Positions 6,910 through 15,442 of a DNA stretch of 54,236 nucleotides are shown here, piece by piece. Source of the stretch: Bacillus sp. AFS015802 (lineage in GTDB: Bacteria > Bacillota > Bacilli > Bacillales > Bacillaceae_B); NCBI RefSeq assembly GCF_002561455.1, contig NZ_NTUP01000015.1, positions 65,578-119,813 on the forward strand, written 5' to 3'. The position numbers were made by a program, and so were the translations under genes. Under the pieces are notes generated by a model. It was given only the letters and a program-made list of their open reading frames with translations, searched no databases and was not told the origin of the DNA. How positions within the stretch are numbered: the stretch's first letter is position 1; every line of letters begins with the position of its first letter.

Positions 6910-9900
6910 TTATTTAAATCTGATATTTTGTAACGCCTTAATACTCTGGGTATTACCTTTGACTTCACCGTAGAAGAGGATACTTGGTTCTATCCTTATG
7001 GTTTCTCCCGTTGAAGCCGACCACTCGCTTGTTGACGCCACAAGGAGAGCATCCTGGTTAACGTATGCTTCTGATATCTTTCTATTATTAGGGTGAACAA
7101 ACGTGATCAATTCTTCATGTTCGTCAGAACCCAATGTAACATAAGGTGAATCTCTTAAAACGAATTCTTCTGATCCAGCATAATATTTATGAAAGATTCC
7201 TTCTGTAGGAAGGGCTACGTAGCTGGATTGTAATGTATCTCCTTGCTTGAAGAAAGCATCCAGATCCAGTATTTCATTTTCAATCGTTCTTCCTGAATTC
7301 TGATGAATCTCTGCATAAACGGTAAGAATCGGTACTTCCGGGAGGGTTAATGCATATTGACGAAGAATGACTCCCTTCATCTTATCGTGCTTCTTAAACT
7401 GAGTTGTTAAACAGATACCGGTCCAGTGATGACCGTAAAGATCCTCTTTAGTCACGGATTCAATCGTGGTCTCTTCTTTCAGCATGGAATATGCACTGAT
7501 GTTCTGGAAGGAGTATGCAATACCACCTCCCCAAGGATTCCACCATGCGCGGGGACCAGGTGTAGGGTATTGATGGTCGAGTGCTTCAATCCCGTTAAAC
7601 CTCAAGGAATAGATCCCCGGATAATAATCCGAAGAGGCTTGAAACGAAATCACACCATTGTCAACCGACCAAATATCTCTTTTTTGCTCAATCGTCACCT
7701 CGCTCTTTCCATGAACAAATTGCAGGGAGTCCACTTTTGCCGTTTGACTATTTGACATAAATTCACCACAAACCCACTTCACACCCGGTGAAGAATGTTC
7801 AAGCTGAACACTCATATGAGTAAGACCCTCATCCTTCTGCAATTTCTTCACAAGACTCACATTTTCTTTATGGACCGTTAATGTTCCATGCACATACGGG
7901 GTCAGCATCGATTTAAATGAATACTCCACGTTCTCATTTACGGACGATACAACATCGCCATTCGCTTTTTCGAACGCATAAAGAGGCAATTCCTTCATTT
8001 CAACTGCTTCATCTCCGATCACTAATTCACGCCATTTCGACCAGTGATTGGACGTATTGACCCCTATTTGAATCGGACCTAAGCAGATTTCTTCCTGAGG
8101 TCGGACCAGTTTCATCTCATATTCGAGAGCCATTCTCCAATCATCTTTTCGCCCATTGGCATGTTCCGGCCAGGCTAAGCCAATCGTATCGCCTTTAGAG
8201 GAGGTGATATGAAGCCAATTTTCAGGAATAGCCTTGTCATCGATATATTCCATAAACGGAACAATGGATTCATTCCCTATCAAGACGCCATCTTTTTGAG
8301 GGATTGCCACTCCTTCAAAACTGGTGAACACGGGTTGAATCAAGCAAAGGTCGTTCAGTTCAGTGTACCCTTTGTTCACTACCTCGTGCTTGATTTCCAC
8401 TAATCCATCTCCATAAATCTTGAAATAGGTGTTTAAGAGCATGGATTGAAATGCTTCAGAAAGCAGTGATGTTTTAATCACCAACGCCTCAGGTAATTCA
8501 ATGTATTCAATGGAAGAAGCTTCTTTCTTTGAAAATTCTTCACTGTACGGTTTTCCGAATTTCGGTGTGAAGAATGAAATGGGATCCCTGGAAAAAGCAG
8601 TAGAGCCGATTTTCACAACATGGTTCCTTTTTTCAATCTCCACATAAAATGGCCCATTGTAGCCATACCAGTGGTCGTCTGTTTCGCCGCCAAACTTCGC
8701 ACCATACCCTGGAAGGGCTAATCTTAGAGTGGTCGTAAAAGAAGATAGTTTTCCGTCTTCCCGTTCCATACTTACAACGATTTCTTCGGAAAAAAATCCA
8801 TTCTTCAACAGCCTTACACAAAGAGGTACGGAAACTCTCCCTCTTCCGGAGACCTTCTTTAATATTACAGGCTTTTCCCATTCCAGAATCTTATTCAGGG
8901 GCAAGTGAATGGTCCAAAGGGTGTCTTCCTCTACCTGGCTTTCAAGATCAAGAAAAACAGTCCCCCCATGATGAGGTTTCCAATTCTTTTTAACCGTTCT
9001 CAAATGAAGCTTCCCTGCCTGCTTAGGAAATACCCCCATTTTGACAACCAAAGGTTTCCCTTCAATCAGGAGTTCAGCCCCGATAGTGGGGTGCGTTTTC
9101 CAGGGACTTGGGTCATTGCTTGAAAACGAAACCGTGGCAGGGAACTCTCCCTTCCATTTGTCCTCTACTAGTATGCTCTCATCGAAATGATGTCCGGCAC
9201 CGAAAGAAGACATACCTTTCAGGGAAATCTCAACAGGCTCCTTACTGCGGTTCTCCACCTGATAGCTGATTACATACTCTTCATTTTCAAGGAGCTTGAA
9301 TTCAGGCATCATCATTTCCACCAAAACATCCCGGGTTTCAATTAATCGGATGCCTCTTCCGGTCCGCTCAAATTGAATGCGAACAAACTCGTCCCCTGCT
9401 TCCCATCTGTATTCATAATACGTATGGTCCTTCTCTTTTACACCATCAGGTTTGATCTCAATTAAGCGCTGACTGGTCTCATACCAGTCGTGTTTATCGA
9501 AAAATGGCTTTAGAAGGTCGAGCTGCAGCACCATAGGGATGAAGTTCATCAGGTGGACGGTGTCATCTCGGTCTTCCCAGAAGAATCCACATTTTTTATA
9601 AAGAGGCACGGCTTTTGTATTTCCCGGCCATGTAAACAGATCAAGTCTCGGCCATTGCATCTCTACCGTCTTCTCAATCGCTTTCAATACAAGTTTTTTG
9701 CCGATCTTCATCCCATGAAATTTAGGGTGTACATTTAATAACGGAATGTATAAAGCGCCTTCATCTTCACGATATTCGGAAAGCCCGCAATACCCGGCAA
9801 CCTCATCCCCGACCAGTGCTAAAAATAAATTAAGATTGGTGGAATTGGCTTCCTTGTCCTTCACATCCTGCTCGGTCGTAATAGTAGAATCCCCACCCCA

Positions 9901-9993
9901 GTTCTCTCGGCTTTCATTCCACATTTTCGCGATTCCTTTTGCTAATCCCTCATGATATTCTACGATTTTCACTTGTTCCAATGTTGTCTTCAT
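6910..9993 (-). CDS. GNAT acetyltransferase fused to a large beta-rich region
   Basis: This protein has about 1,027 residues. Residues 1-155 are a GNAT domain: LNVHPKFHGMKIGKKLVLKA is the acetyl-CoA binding region and VPLYKKCGFF the typical last strand and helix. A linker domain follows. The remaining 800 or so residues contain no transmembrane helix and read as beta-sandwich modules; one part resembles CARDB/Ig-like repeats (about 240-390), and the end has a Trp-rich motif PGPRAWWNPWGGG (around 830). The C-terminal half loosely recalls carbohydrate-active folds such as mutarotase-like domains, but I cannot name it. No signal peptide is present, so it acts in the cytoplasm. The second ATG is preferred because GGAGG sits five bases from it. 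The fusion is unusual. Confidence 0.8.
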   Translation of the reverse strand: MKTTLEQVKIVEYHEGLAKGIAKMWNESRENWGGDSTITTEQDVKDKEANSTNLNLFLALVGDEVAGYCGLSEYREDEGALYIPLLNVHPKFHGMKIGKKLVLKAIEKTVEMQWPRLDLFTWPGNTKAVPLYKKCGFFWEDRDDTVHLMNFIPMVLQLDLLKPFFDKHDWYETSQRLIEIKPDGVKEKDHTYYEYRWEAGDEFVRIQFERTGRGIRLIETRDVLVEMMMPEFKLLENEEYVISYQVENRSKEPVEISLKGMSSFGAGHHFDESILVEDKWKGEFPATVSFSSNDPSPWKTHPTIGAELLIEGKPLVVKMGVFPKQAGKLHLRTVKKNWKPHHGGTVFLDLESQVEEDTLWTIHLPLNKILEWEKPVILKKVSGRGRVSVPLCVRLLKNGFFSEEIVVSMEREDGKLSSFTTTLRLALPGYGAKFGGETDDHWYGYNGPFYVEIEKRNHVVKIGSTAFSRDPISFFTPKFGKPYSEEFSKKEASSIEYIELPEALVIKTSLLSEAFQSMLLNTYFKIYGDGLVEIKHEVVNKGYTELNDLCLIQPVFTSFEGVAIPQKDGVLIGNESIVPFMEYIDDKAIPENWLHITSSKGDTIGLAWPEHANGRKDDWRMALEYEMKLVRPQEEICLGPIQIGVNTSNHWSKWRELVIGDEAVEMKELPLYAFEKANGDVVSSVNENVEYSFKSMLTPYVHGTLTVHKENVSLVKKLQKDEGLTHMSVQLEHSSPGVKWVCGEFMSNSQTAKVDSLQFVHGKSEVTIEQKRDIWSVDNGVISFQASSDYYPGIYSLRFNGIEALDHQYPTPGPRAWWNPWGGGIAYSFQNISAYSMLKEETTIESVTKEDLYGHHWTGICLTTQFKKHDKMKGVILRQYALTLPEVPILTVYAEIHQNSGRTIENEILDLDAFFKQGDTLQSSYVALPTEGIFHKYYAGSEEFVLRDSPYVTLGSDEHEELITFVHPNNRKISEAYVNQDALLVASTSEWSASTGETIRIEPSILFYGEVKGNTQSIKALQNIRFK

Positions 9994-10007
9994 CATATCC
10001 TCCTGCG

Positions 10008-10073
10008 CTACGTTTTGTATGAAAGAACCTCATTTTCATTAATTTTTTGATTTGCATCGACGATTGTGATCAT
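10008..10073 (-). CDS. 21-residue upstream reading frame of the GNAT fusion gene
   Basis: A short frame (MITIVDANQKINENEVLSYKT) starts at an ATG eight bases after AAAGGAGG, one of the strongest ribosome sites in the window; another ATG six bases earlier is too close to it. The stop codon lies three bases before the CAGGAGG site of the large gene, so ribosomes ending here could reload on the next gene. It may be a leader peptide for translational coupling or a small protein of its own. No run of a single regulatory codon is seen. Confidence 0.45.
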   Translation of the reverse strand: MITIVDANQKINENEVLSYKT

Positions 10074-10258
10074 CGTCATCGCCTCCTTTCATGTTGTTGG
10101 AAAGTTTTTCTTCCCACATCCACAGTGTAAGATTTTATGAGAATTAAGTAAAGAATATTCTAACTAAAAAAACAATTCCATCTTTCTGAAACTGGGGGAA
10201 ATCAGAATAAATTCAGACAGACTAGATAACCCTACAAAGTAAAAAGAGGGTCATGGCT

Positions 10259-10597
10259 ATGAAAATGATACGAGTAGTTTCAGCGGTTCTTTGTATGATG
10301 GTGATGGCAAACTGGGGAAATGGATACAACATCCAGGTTCTTCATGCACAGCAGGAAATCCCCTCCTATGCAAAGTGGGGAAGTCTTGCTGTAAGGAAGA
10401 CGAAAGAAAGGTATCCTGACGCAGCTATCGTTGATTATCTTCATATTGGTAAGGAAAATGGAACAAAGATTTCGACCGAAAAATTCAAGCTCTGGTTAAA
10501 GCGGGGCGGGAAGGAATTCGGGGTATTGGTTGATATACAATTCGAAACCGATAGTGAAAAGCTGATTGATATTACATTCAGGGAGACAGATCGTTAA
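10259..10597 (+). CDS. DUF3889 exported protein (YqzG/YhdC-like)
   Basis: This 112-residue protein has a signal peptide (residues 1 to about 30) with a likely cleavage after LHAQ. The mature part holds the DUF3889 pattern: YAKWGSLAV near its start, then KERYPDAAIVDYLHIG and a C-terminal strand region. The size matches YqzG and YhdC of B. subtilis, small secreted proteins of unknown role. The ATG at 10259 is chosen because AGAGGG lies eight bases upstream; the ATG two codons earlier is too close. It is monocistronic with a strong terminator. Confidence 0.8.
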   Translation: MKMIRVVSAVLCMMVMANWGNGYNIQVLHAQQEIPSYAKWGSLAVRKTKERYPDAAIVDYLHIGKENGTKISTEKFKLWLKRGGKEFGVLVDIQFETDSEKLIDITFRETDR

Positions 10598-10602
10598 AAT
10601 AA

Positions 10603-10643
10603 AAAAGAGATCGAAGGGGCATTTTCAACCTTCGATCTCTTTT
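10603..10643. terminator. Bidirectional terminator
   Basis: A perfect 15-bp stem pairs AAAAGAGATCGAAGG (10603-10617) with CCTTCGATCTCTTTT (10629-10643). It lies between two convergent genes. Confidence 0.88.
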
Positions 10644-10684
10644 AATTTGACTCTGTGATTAAGAACACTGATACCTTAGTGAAG

Positions 10685-11239
10685 TCAATGATCTTCACGC
10701 AAATCGTTCGGGCGTACATTATGTATGACGGTGGAAGCAGTGGCAACCCCAATAATCGTACTCTCTTCATTAAGTAAAGGATGTGCGTACACATTATACG
10801 CAATGTCCCCGGATGATAATGGAATGGAAATCACTCGACTGATGGGAGTCCTTTCTTCTAGTACCTTTTGTTTAAGCCTCATTAGCGCACGGTTCCCCTC
10901 ATTATCATCCAATTCCACGTCCGTTTTTCCAATATGATCTTCCGGAATAAGATCAGGAGTATTGAAAATCCAGGTGTAGCGCAACTGGGTATCACAATGA
11001 GCAAGGATGACAGGAGCATTCTGTAAGGCGATGGAGAATGGATTTTCCTCCAGATTAAAGCTGGAAGCGTGAAAGTTAAGAACTTCTCCGAGCTTGATCG
11101 TCACCTCAGGACTCGGTTTTCGGATTCCATTTTCAATTTGGGCATAATAGGATCTTTCAATGAACGCTTTTTCAGCCACTTCCTGCTGAGTCATCTTTTT
11201 CCTTTTTCTTAACTTCGTAAGCCAAGTTCTCTTATTCAA
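10685..11239 (-). CDS. XRE-family regulator with PAS-like C-terminal domain
   Basis: This 184-residue regulator has an N-terminal helix-turn-helix of the Cro/C1 type (about residues 6-60, with KKMTQQEVAEKAFIERSYYAQIENG), then a PAS-like sensor fold (about residues 68-180; APVILAHCDTQLRYTWIFN at its start). Such two-domain proteins usually sense a small molecule or redox state; His and Cys in ILAHCD could contribute to a cofactor but this is unproven. The TTG start is preceded by a G-rich ribosome site. A palindrome 62 bases upstream (11301-11318) overlaps the likely -35 region and may be its own operator. Target genes are unknown. Confidence 0.82.
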   Translation of the reverse strand: MNKRTWLTKLRKRKKMTQQEVAEKAFIERSYYAQIENGIRKPSPEVTIKLGEVLNFHASSFNLEENPFSIALQNAPVILAHCDTQLRYTWIFNTPDLIPEDHIGKTDVELDDNEGNRALMRLKQKVLEERTPISRVISIPLSSGDIAYNVYAHPLLNEESTIIGVATASTVIHNVRPNDLREDH

Positions 11240-11300
11240 CCTTCAATCCCCCCCTCTGAACCTTAATGGCAGAAAAACAAAATTATTTATACAGCCTGAT

Positions 11301-11318
11301 AGTGTCTAAACAGACACT
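11301..11318 (-). promoter_or_regulatory. Palindrome upstream of the XRE-PAS gene
   Basis: AGTGTCT (11301-11307) and AGACACT (11312-11318) form a perfect 7-4-7 inverted repeat. Read on the minus strand it includes TAGACA, a plausible -35 element, with TAATTT 17 bases downstream. An autoregulatory operator is a reasonable guess. Confidence 0.45.
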
Positions 11319-11352
11319 TTTTCAACTGTTCACATACGGTATAATAAAATTG

Positions 11353-11392
11353 AAGGAATATATCGACAATAACTCTCTATTCCTTGTTTTTT
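11353..11392 (+). other. Orphan hairpin with T tract downstream of a TATAAT
   Basis: AAGGAATA (11353-11360) pairs with TATTCCTT (11378-11385), followed by GTTTTTT. A TATAAT at 11340-11345 lies just before it but has no good -35 partner. It could be an attenuator in the leader of the RsbR-like gene or the end of a very short RNA. The rest of 11240-11546 shows nothing else clear. Confidence 0.3.
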
Positions 11393-11546
11393 CAGCGACC
11401 TCTTTATGAGACATTTTACTTCCTCACTTAGTATCACTCTTATAAAAATCATAACATAGTATCCACCGTTTCCTCTAATCTTTTTTCCAAATATATTTAC
11501 ATAATTAAACAACACGCAGAGTTGATTAATAGAAGGAGGTTATTTT

Positions 11547-12368
11547 ATGTCGATAAAGGCCGTTCAGGACGAAAACAAATATCTTGATTTCATCAATCGA
11601 ATCATTGAATCAAAGTCGGCGCTGATTCTCGAAAGAGCGAATAAGGACTCTTCCCATTCAAATATTGTCGATGTATCACTCAGAAAATGGCGGGGAGATT
11701 CCATCGAGGTGCTGGCTCACTCACTGCGAAATGATAATACGGAAGGAACCATCGAAAAATGGGCATGCTCATCTGTAACGCTCTTTAAACAATTAGAGGT
11801 GTCTTTAGAAGTAGCGATCAGTGACCTTCACTCCTTTCGAACCGCGATTGGGGAAGTGATAAAAAGAGAGGCGATTGACAAAGAGTTGTCCATCGCTACG
11901 TTTCATGATTTACTTTCACTCTTTCATTCAGGTGTGGACCGGGCCATATTTCGTATTACGATTGCCTATTCTCACCCTCTATCGGATTCAATCAGTTCAG
12001 AACTGTCCATTCCCATTGTGAAGGTGACGGATAGTATTGCCATTCTCCCCCTTATCGGAGACATTGATTCCTCACGGGCGAAGGATTTAATGGAAAGGGC
12101 GCTCACAAAAGGAACGGCACTGAATTTACAGCATCTCATTATTGACTTGTCAGGTGTTTCGGTTGTCGATACGATGGTGGCAGATCAGTTATTTAAAGTG
12201 GTGGCCGCACTTAAATTAGCCGGGATTCAAGCGGTCTTGACAGGTATTAGACCGGAAATTGCACAAACCATGGTCAATCTTGGCATTATCATCAATCACA
12301 TCCCGACTTTCGCGAGTCTTCATACAGCCCTGATACATTTACAAAAAAGCAAAAGCACCCTGAGATAA
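11547..12368 (+). CDS. RsbR-family STAS protein (stressosome component)
   Basis: This 273-residue protein resembles RsbR paralogues. An N-terminal sensor domain (about residues 1-145) is followed by a linker and a STAS domain (about 155-270, beginning IVKVTDSIAILPLIG). In B. subtilis such proteins assemble with RsbS and the kinase RsbT into the stressosome that starts sigma-B activation. The two positions phosphorylated by RsbT correspond to Ser175 (GDIDSSRA) and Thr209 (SVVDTMVA), both phosphorylatable here. The ATG follows AGAAGGAGG. It is a single gene whose terminator overlaps the stop codon. The signal sensed by the N-terminus is unknown. Confidence 0.88.
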   Translation: MSIKAVQDENKYLDFINRIIESKSALILERANKDSSHSNIVDVSLRKWRGDSIEVLAHSLRNDNTEGTIEKWACSSVTLFKQLEVSLEVAISDLHSFRTAIGEVIKREAIDKELSIATFHDLLSLFHSGVDRAIFRITIAYSHPLSDSISSELSIPIVKVTDSIAILPLIGDIDSSRAKDLMERALTKGTALNLQHLIIDLSGVSVVDTMVADQLFKVVAALKLAGIQAVLTGIRPEIAQTMVNLGIIINHIPTFASLHTALIHLQKSKSTLR

Positions 12369-12380
12369 TAGGGTGCTTTT
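12351..12380 (+). terminator. Terminator of the RsbR-like gene
   Basis: AAAAGCACCCT (12351-12361) pairs with AGGGTGCTTTT (12370-12380). The stem begins inside the coding sequence and includes the last codons. Confidence 0.88.
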
Positions 12381-12518
12381 GCCTTCTAATTTCCATTCTG
12401 ACGTCATTTAATACTCACCTATCTCGAGCACGATAGAATAATTTTTACATGAATACGAAAAAATAAAGATAGGATTTTCTCGGATCCCATAATTGCAAAG
12501 TTCCGGGGAGTAAAATGC

Positions 12519-13541
12519 ATGGAAAAAGGATGGGTGTTAATGACGGAGAAGAAAGCCTTAAATTCAAGTGAGCTTGCTACATTATGGATGACGTATCAAC
12601 AGAAAACCATGATTCAACAAATATTGGAGTATCTCATAGAGAAGGCTGATGATGAGGAAGCAAAAAACATCTTGGTTTACACACATACACATGTAAAGGA
12701 GTATGTGGGAAGGCTGGTATCTATATTCGAGGAAGAGGGATGTGTCGTACCGGCCGGTTTTACTGAAGAGGATGTTAATCCGGGGGTCCCGATTTTGTTT
12801 GGTCACAGCTTCGACATCATGTTCCTAAGGCAGCTCAAAGCAATTAGCATGGGTTTACATACGTTACACCTCAATATGTCGTACAGGAAAGACCTCATCC
12901 TCTTGTACAAAGAATTAACGGGATTCACTCAAACAGTATATGAAAAATGTATGGATTACTTAAAGGATAAGGATGTTTTACCAGGTCCCCCTGCCGTGAC
13001 TCTTCCAAAGTCGGTAGAATTTGCTCAAAGTCCGAATTATATGGCTGGTTTCAACATCTTTTCAGATAAAAGGACGTTGAATACTGTGGAAGTCGCCTAT
13101 CTGTATTTTGGTATCGAATCAAATACATTGGGTATGCAGATGATGACGGGCTTTGCTCAGGTAGCGAATGAACCCGAGGTGAAGAAATACTTCATCAAAG
13201 GGAAAGAATTGTCGAAGAAAATCATACGCGAATATTCTAAAGTGCTGATGCAAAGTGATATCCAGGCCCCTGCTACCTCTGGGGCACGGGCAACTGATTC
13301 AACGATTTCGCCATTTTCAGATAAGCTGGTGATGTATTGTACCTCTCTCTTCACTAATTTCGGTTTGGGAAGTAATGCCCTGGGCACAGCTTTCAGCTTA
13401 CGCAGTGATCTTCCTGTCATGCTTGCTTCAACAGCAAAAGACATTTTGGCTTATGGGCACGATGGAGGAAAGATCATGGCGAAAAATGGTTGGTTGGAAC
13501 AGCCTCCAAGTATGGAGGATCGAAATAAGTTGTTTAAATAG
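12519..13541 (+). CDS. DUF3231 tandem-domain protein
   Basis: This protein of up to 340 residues contains two copies of the DUF3231 domain, a helical, ferritin-like family found mostly in spore-forming Bacillaceae. Copy one spans roughly residues 12-165 and copy two 185-330. Each opens with a recognisable LNSSELATLW / LNTVEVAYLYFG-type helix. No signal peptide or membrane helix is present. Two starts are possible: ATG 12519 with GGGGAG eight bases upstream, and ATG 12540 with AAGGA nine bases upstream; sequence alone does not decide. It is flanked by terminators on both sides, so it is a single gene. The function is not known. Confidence 0.82.
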   Translation: MEKGWVLMTEKKALNSSELATLWMTYQQKTMIQQILEYLIEKADDEEAKNILVYTHTHVKEYVGRLVSIFEEEGCVVPAGFTEEDVNPGVPILFGHSFDIMFLRQLKAISMGLHTLHLNMSYRKDLILLYKELTGFTQTVYEKCMDYLKDKDVLPGPPAVTLPKSVEFAQSPNYMAGFNIFSDKRTLNTVEVAYLYFGIESNTLGMQMMTGFAQVANEPEVKKYFIKGKELSKKIIREYSKVLMQSDIQAPATSGARATDSTISPFSDKLVMYCTSLFTNFGLGSNALGTAFSLRSDLPVMLASTAKDILAYGHDGGKIMAKNGWLEQPPSMEDRNKLFK

Positions 13542-13585
13542 TAGCAGTTACAAGAACATGTTTCAGGTCAAGGCAAACGAGAGAC

Positions 13586-13630
13586 AAAAGCAGATGAGCC
13601 ATCATACATTGGTATGGCTCATCTGCTTTT
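13586..13630. terminator. Bidirectional terminator
   Basis: A perfect 17-bp stem (13586-13602 with 13614-13630) is built around AGCAGATGAGCCAT, with T runs on both strands. It separates the DUF3231 gene from the convergent dpp-ykf operon. Confidence 0.92.
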
Positions 13631-13631
13631 T

Positions 13632-14429
13632 CTATTTCTCCTCATTGATCAACGAATTGAATATCAGCTTTCCAATCCGTGCAATGGTGTCTTTTCCGTA
13701 TTCATTTTCATCCAATTCATCTATTAAAACGGCTATATAGGCGGTTTTGTTTTTGAACTTTAAGATCGCACAATCATGCTCCACCCCGGGAAGTTCCCCT
13801 GTTTTGTTGGCTACAAATACTTTTTCCCGATCCATCCTTGATGGGAGTTTGTTGTCAAATTGTTGCTGTTGCAATATATTCAGCATTTTTTCACGGCTCG
13901 TCTGACTGAATTGTTCACCGTTGTCCATCACCTTTAAGCAAGTGATGATATCATGTGCCGAAGTGAAGTTATTCAACCCCTGCTCCATTGCTTTAAAATC
14001 CATCAACTTCCTCATGAGTTTTGTCTGTTTTAAGTTCAGAGAATGACATAGGTCTTGTATGGGCTTTGAACCAAGTCGGTCTATGAGAAGATTTGAAGCC
14101 GTATTATCTGAAACGATGATCATGAGGGTGAGAAGATCCTCGATCGTCAGGGATACATTTTCTGAAAGTGACGTCAGTACTCCAGCCCCTCCCACCCTTT
14201 CATCTTTAGGAACGTAGACTTTTTCAGAAAGGGAGATCATCCCTTTCTCTGATTGGCGGAAGCCTTCGAGTAGAATGGGAATTTTGATCAAGCTGGCAGC
14301 AGAACAGGGTCTGTCCCCATTGATATGGATTGCTTGTGATGGTAGATCAACGGCTACGCTGACCATCCCATCACAACGTTCCGCTATTTCCTGTATTGAA
14401 TGTTCTAACATTGTGTCCATTTGACTCAT
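13632..14429 (-). CDS. Class A beta-lactamase-fold serine hydrolase, last gene of the dpp-ykf operon
   Basis: This 265-residue protein has the serine beta-lactamase fold: S46-L-I-K49 as the active-site SxxK, S107-D108-N109, an omega-loop region with Glu149 (MEQGLNN), and K209-T210-G211. Unlike secreted beta-lactamases it has no signal peptide and no lipobox, so it should remain in the cytoplasm. It starts eight bases after ykfD, with AAGGGA before the ATG, and is the tenth gene of the operon. Given its neighbours, a role on cytoplasmic muropeptides (amidase, carboxypeptidase or esterase-like) is more likely than antibiotic resistance, but this is inference. The B. subtilis dpp-ykf operon has no such gene to my knowledge. 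Confidence 0.82.
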   Translation of the reverse strand: MSQMDTMLEHSIQEIAERCDGMVSVAVDLPSQAIHINGDRPCSAASLIKIPILLEGFRQSEKGMISLSEKVYVPKDERVGGAGVLTSLSENVSLTIEDLLTLMIIVSDNTASNLLIDRLGSKPIQDLCHSLNLKQTKLMRKLMDFKAMEQGLNNFTSAHDIITCLKVMDNGEQFSQTSREKMLNILQQQQFDNKLPSRMDREKVFVANKTGELPGVEHDCAILKFKNKTAYIAVLIDELDENEYGKDTIARIGKLIFNSLINEEK

Positions 14430-14437
14430 TCATCCCT

Positions 14438-15442
14438 TCACGTAGTGACAGCTACTTCATCTCGGCCCCTGGTGATTTCCTTATCGTAAAGGTGACAAGC
14501 CACAAAGTGCTTTTCCTCTACTTCCTGCCACTTTGGCTTATGGGTGGCGCACGCTTCCATGGCTGCAGGACAACGGGTTCTGAATACACAACCGCTTGGT
14601 GGATTGATAGGACTTGGGATTTCACCCTGAATGATCATTCTTTCACGTGCATCCTCCACATCGGGGTCGGGAATGGGAATGGCTGAAAGCAATGCTTGAG
14701 TGTAAGGATGAAGAGGCTTCTTATATAATTCTTTGCTATCAGTCAGCTCTACAATATGTCCTAGATACATCACACCTATGCGGTTACTGATATGTTTGAC
14801 CATCGAAAGGTCATGGGCAATAAATAAAAAGGTCAGTCCCTTTTCTTTTTGCAGCTTCGTTAATAAGTTTACAATTTGTGCCTGTACAGATACATCAAGA
14901 GCAGAAATCGGCTCATCTGCAATAATGAAATCAGGATTAAGAGCAAGGGCCCTTGCAATACCTATACGCTGACGCTGCCCCCCGCTGAATTCATGAGGAT
15001 AACGATTGGCGTGATCCCTATTCAGTCCTACATCTTCCAAAAGCTGATAAATCCGTTCCACCTGTTCTTTTTTGTTCTTGAATAATTTATTAGCCTCCAT
15101 CGGTTCAGCTATAATTTCCCTTACTGTAGAGCGTGGGTTCAGAGAAGCGTATGGATCTTGGAAGATCATCTGCACATTCCGGTAAAACGACAATTTTTCC
15201 TTTTCCAAGAGTTCATGTACGTTTTTACCTTCATAGAGGACCTCTCCTTCTGTCCGGTCATATAGTCCGATAATGGTACGCCCGGTCGTTGATTTTCCGC
15301 AACCGGATTCACCAACCAATCCGAAGGTCTCCCCTTTATATATATCAAATGAAATTTGATCAACGGCTTTCAATGTTTTTCCTTTTTCCAGGTGAAAGTG
15401 CTTTTTTAATTCCTTCACTTCAAGAAGCTTGTGACCCTTCAT
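14438..15442 (-). CDS. ykfD: Peptide ABC transporter ATP-binding protein YkfD
   Basis: This 334-residue ATPase is of the oligopeptide/dipeptide (OppF/DppF) class. It has Walker A GESGCGKS, the Q-loop region MIFQDPYASLNP, the ABC signature FSGGQRQRIGIARAL and Walker B DFIIADEP. A C-terminal Cys cluster typical of peptide importers (GCVFRTRCPAAMEAC) may hold an Fe-S or zinc site. The ATG at 15442 follows GGAGGG and overlaps the ykfC stop by four bases, indicating translational coupling. With DppD it completes the pair of ATPases for the DppBC permease. Confidence 0.92.
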   Translation of the reverse strand: MKGHKLLEVKELKKHFHLEKGKTLKAVDQISFDIYKGETFGLVGESGCGKSTTGRTIIGLYDRTEGEVLYEGKNVHELLEKEKLSFYRNVQMIFQDPYASLNPRSTVREIIAEPMEANKLFKNKKEQVERIYQLLEDVGLNRDHANRYPHEFSGGQRQRIGIARALALNPDFIIADEPISALDVSVQAQIVNLLTKLQKEKGLTFLFIAHDLSMVKHISNRIGVMYLGHIVELTDSKELYKKPLHPYTQALLSAIPIPDPDVEDARERMIIQGEIPSPINPPSGCVFRTRCPAAMEACATHKPKWQEVEEKHFVACHLYDKEITRGRDEVAVTT

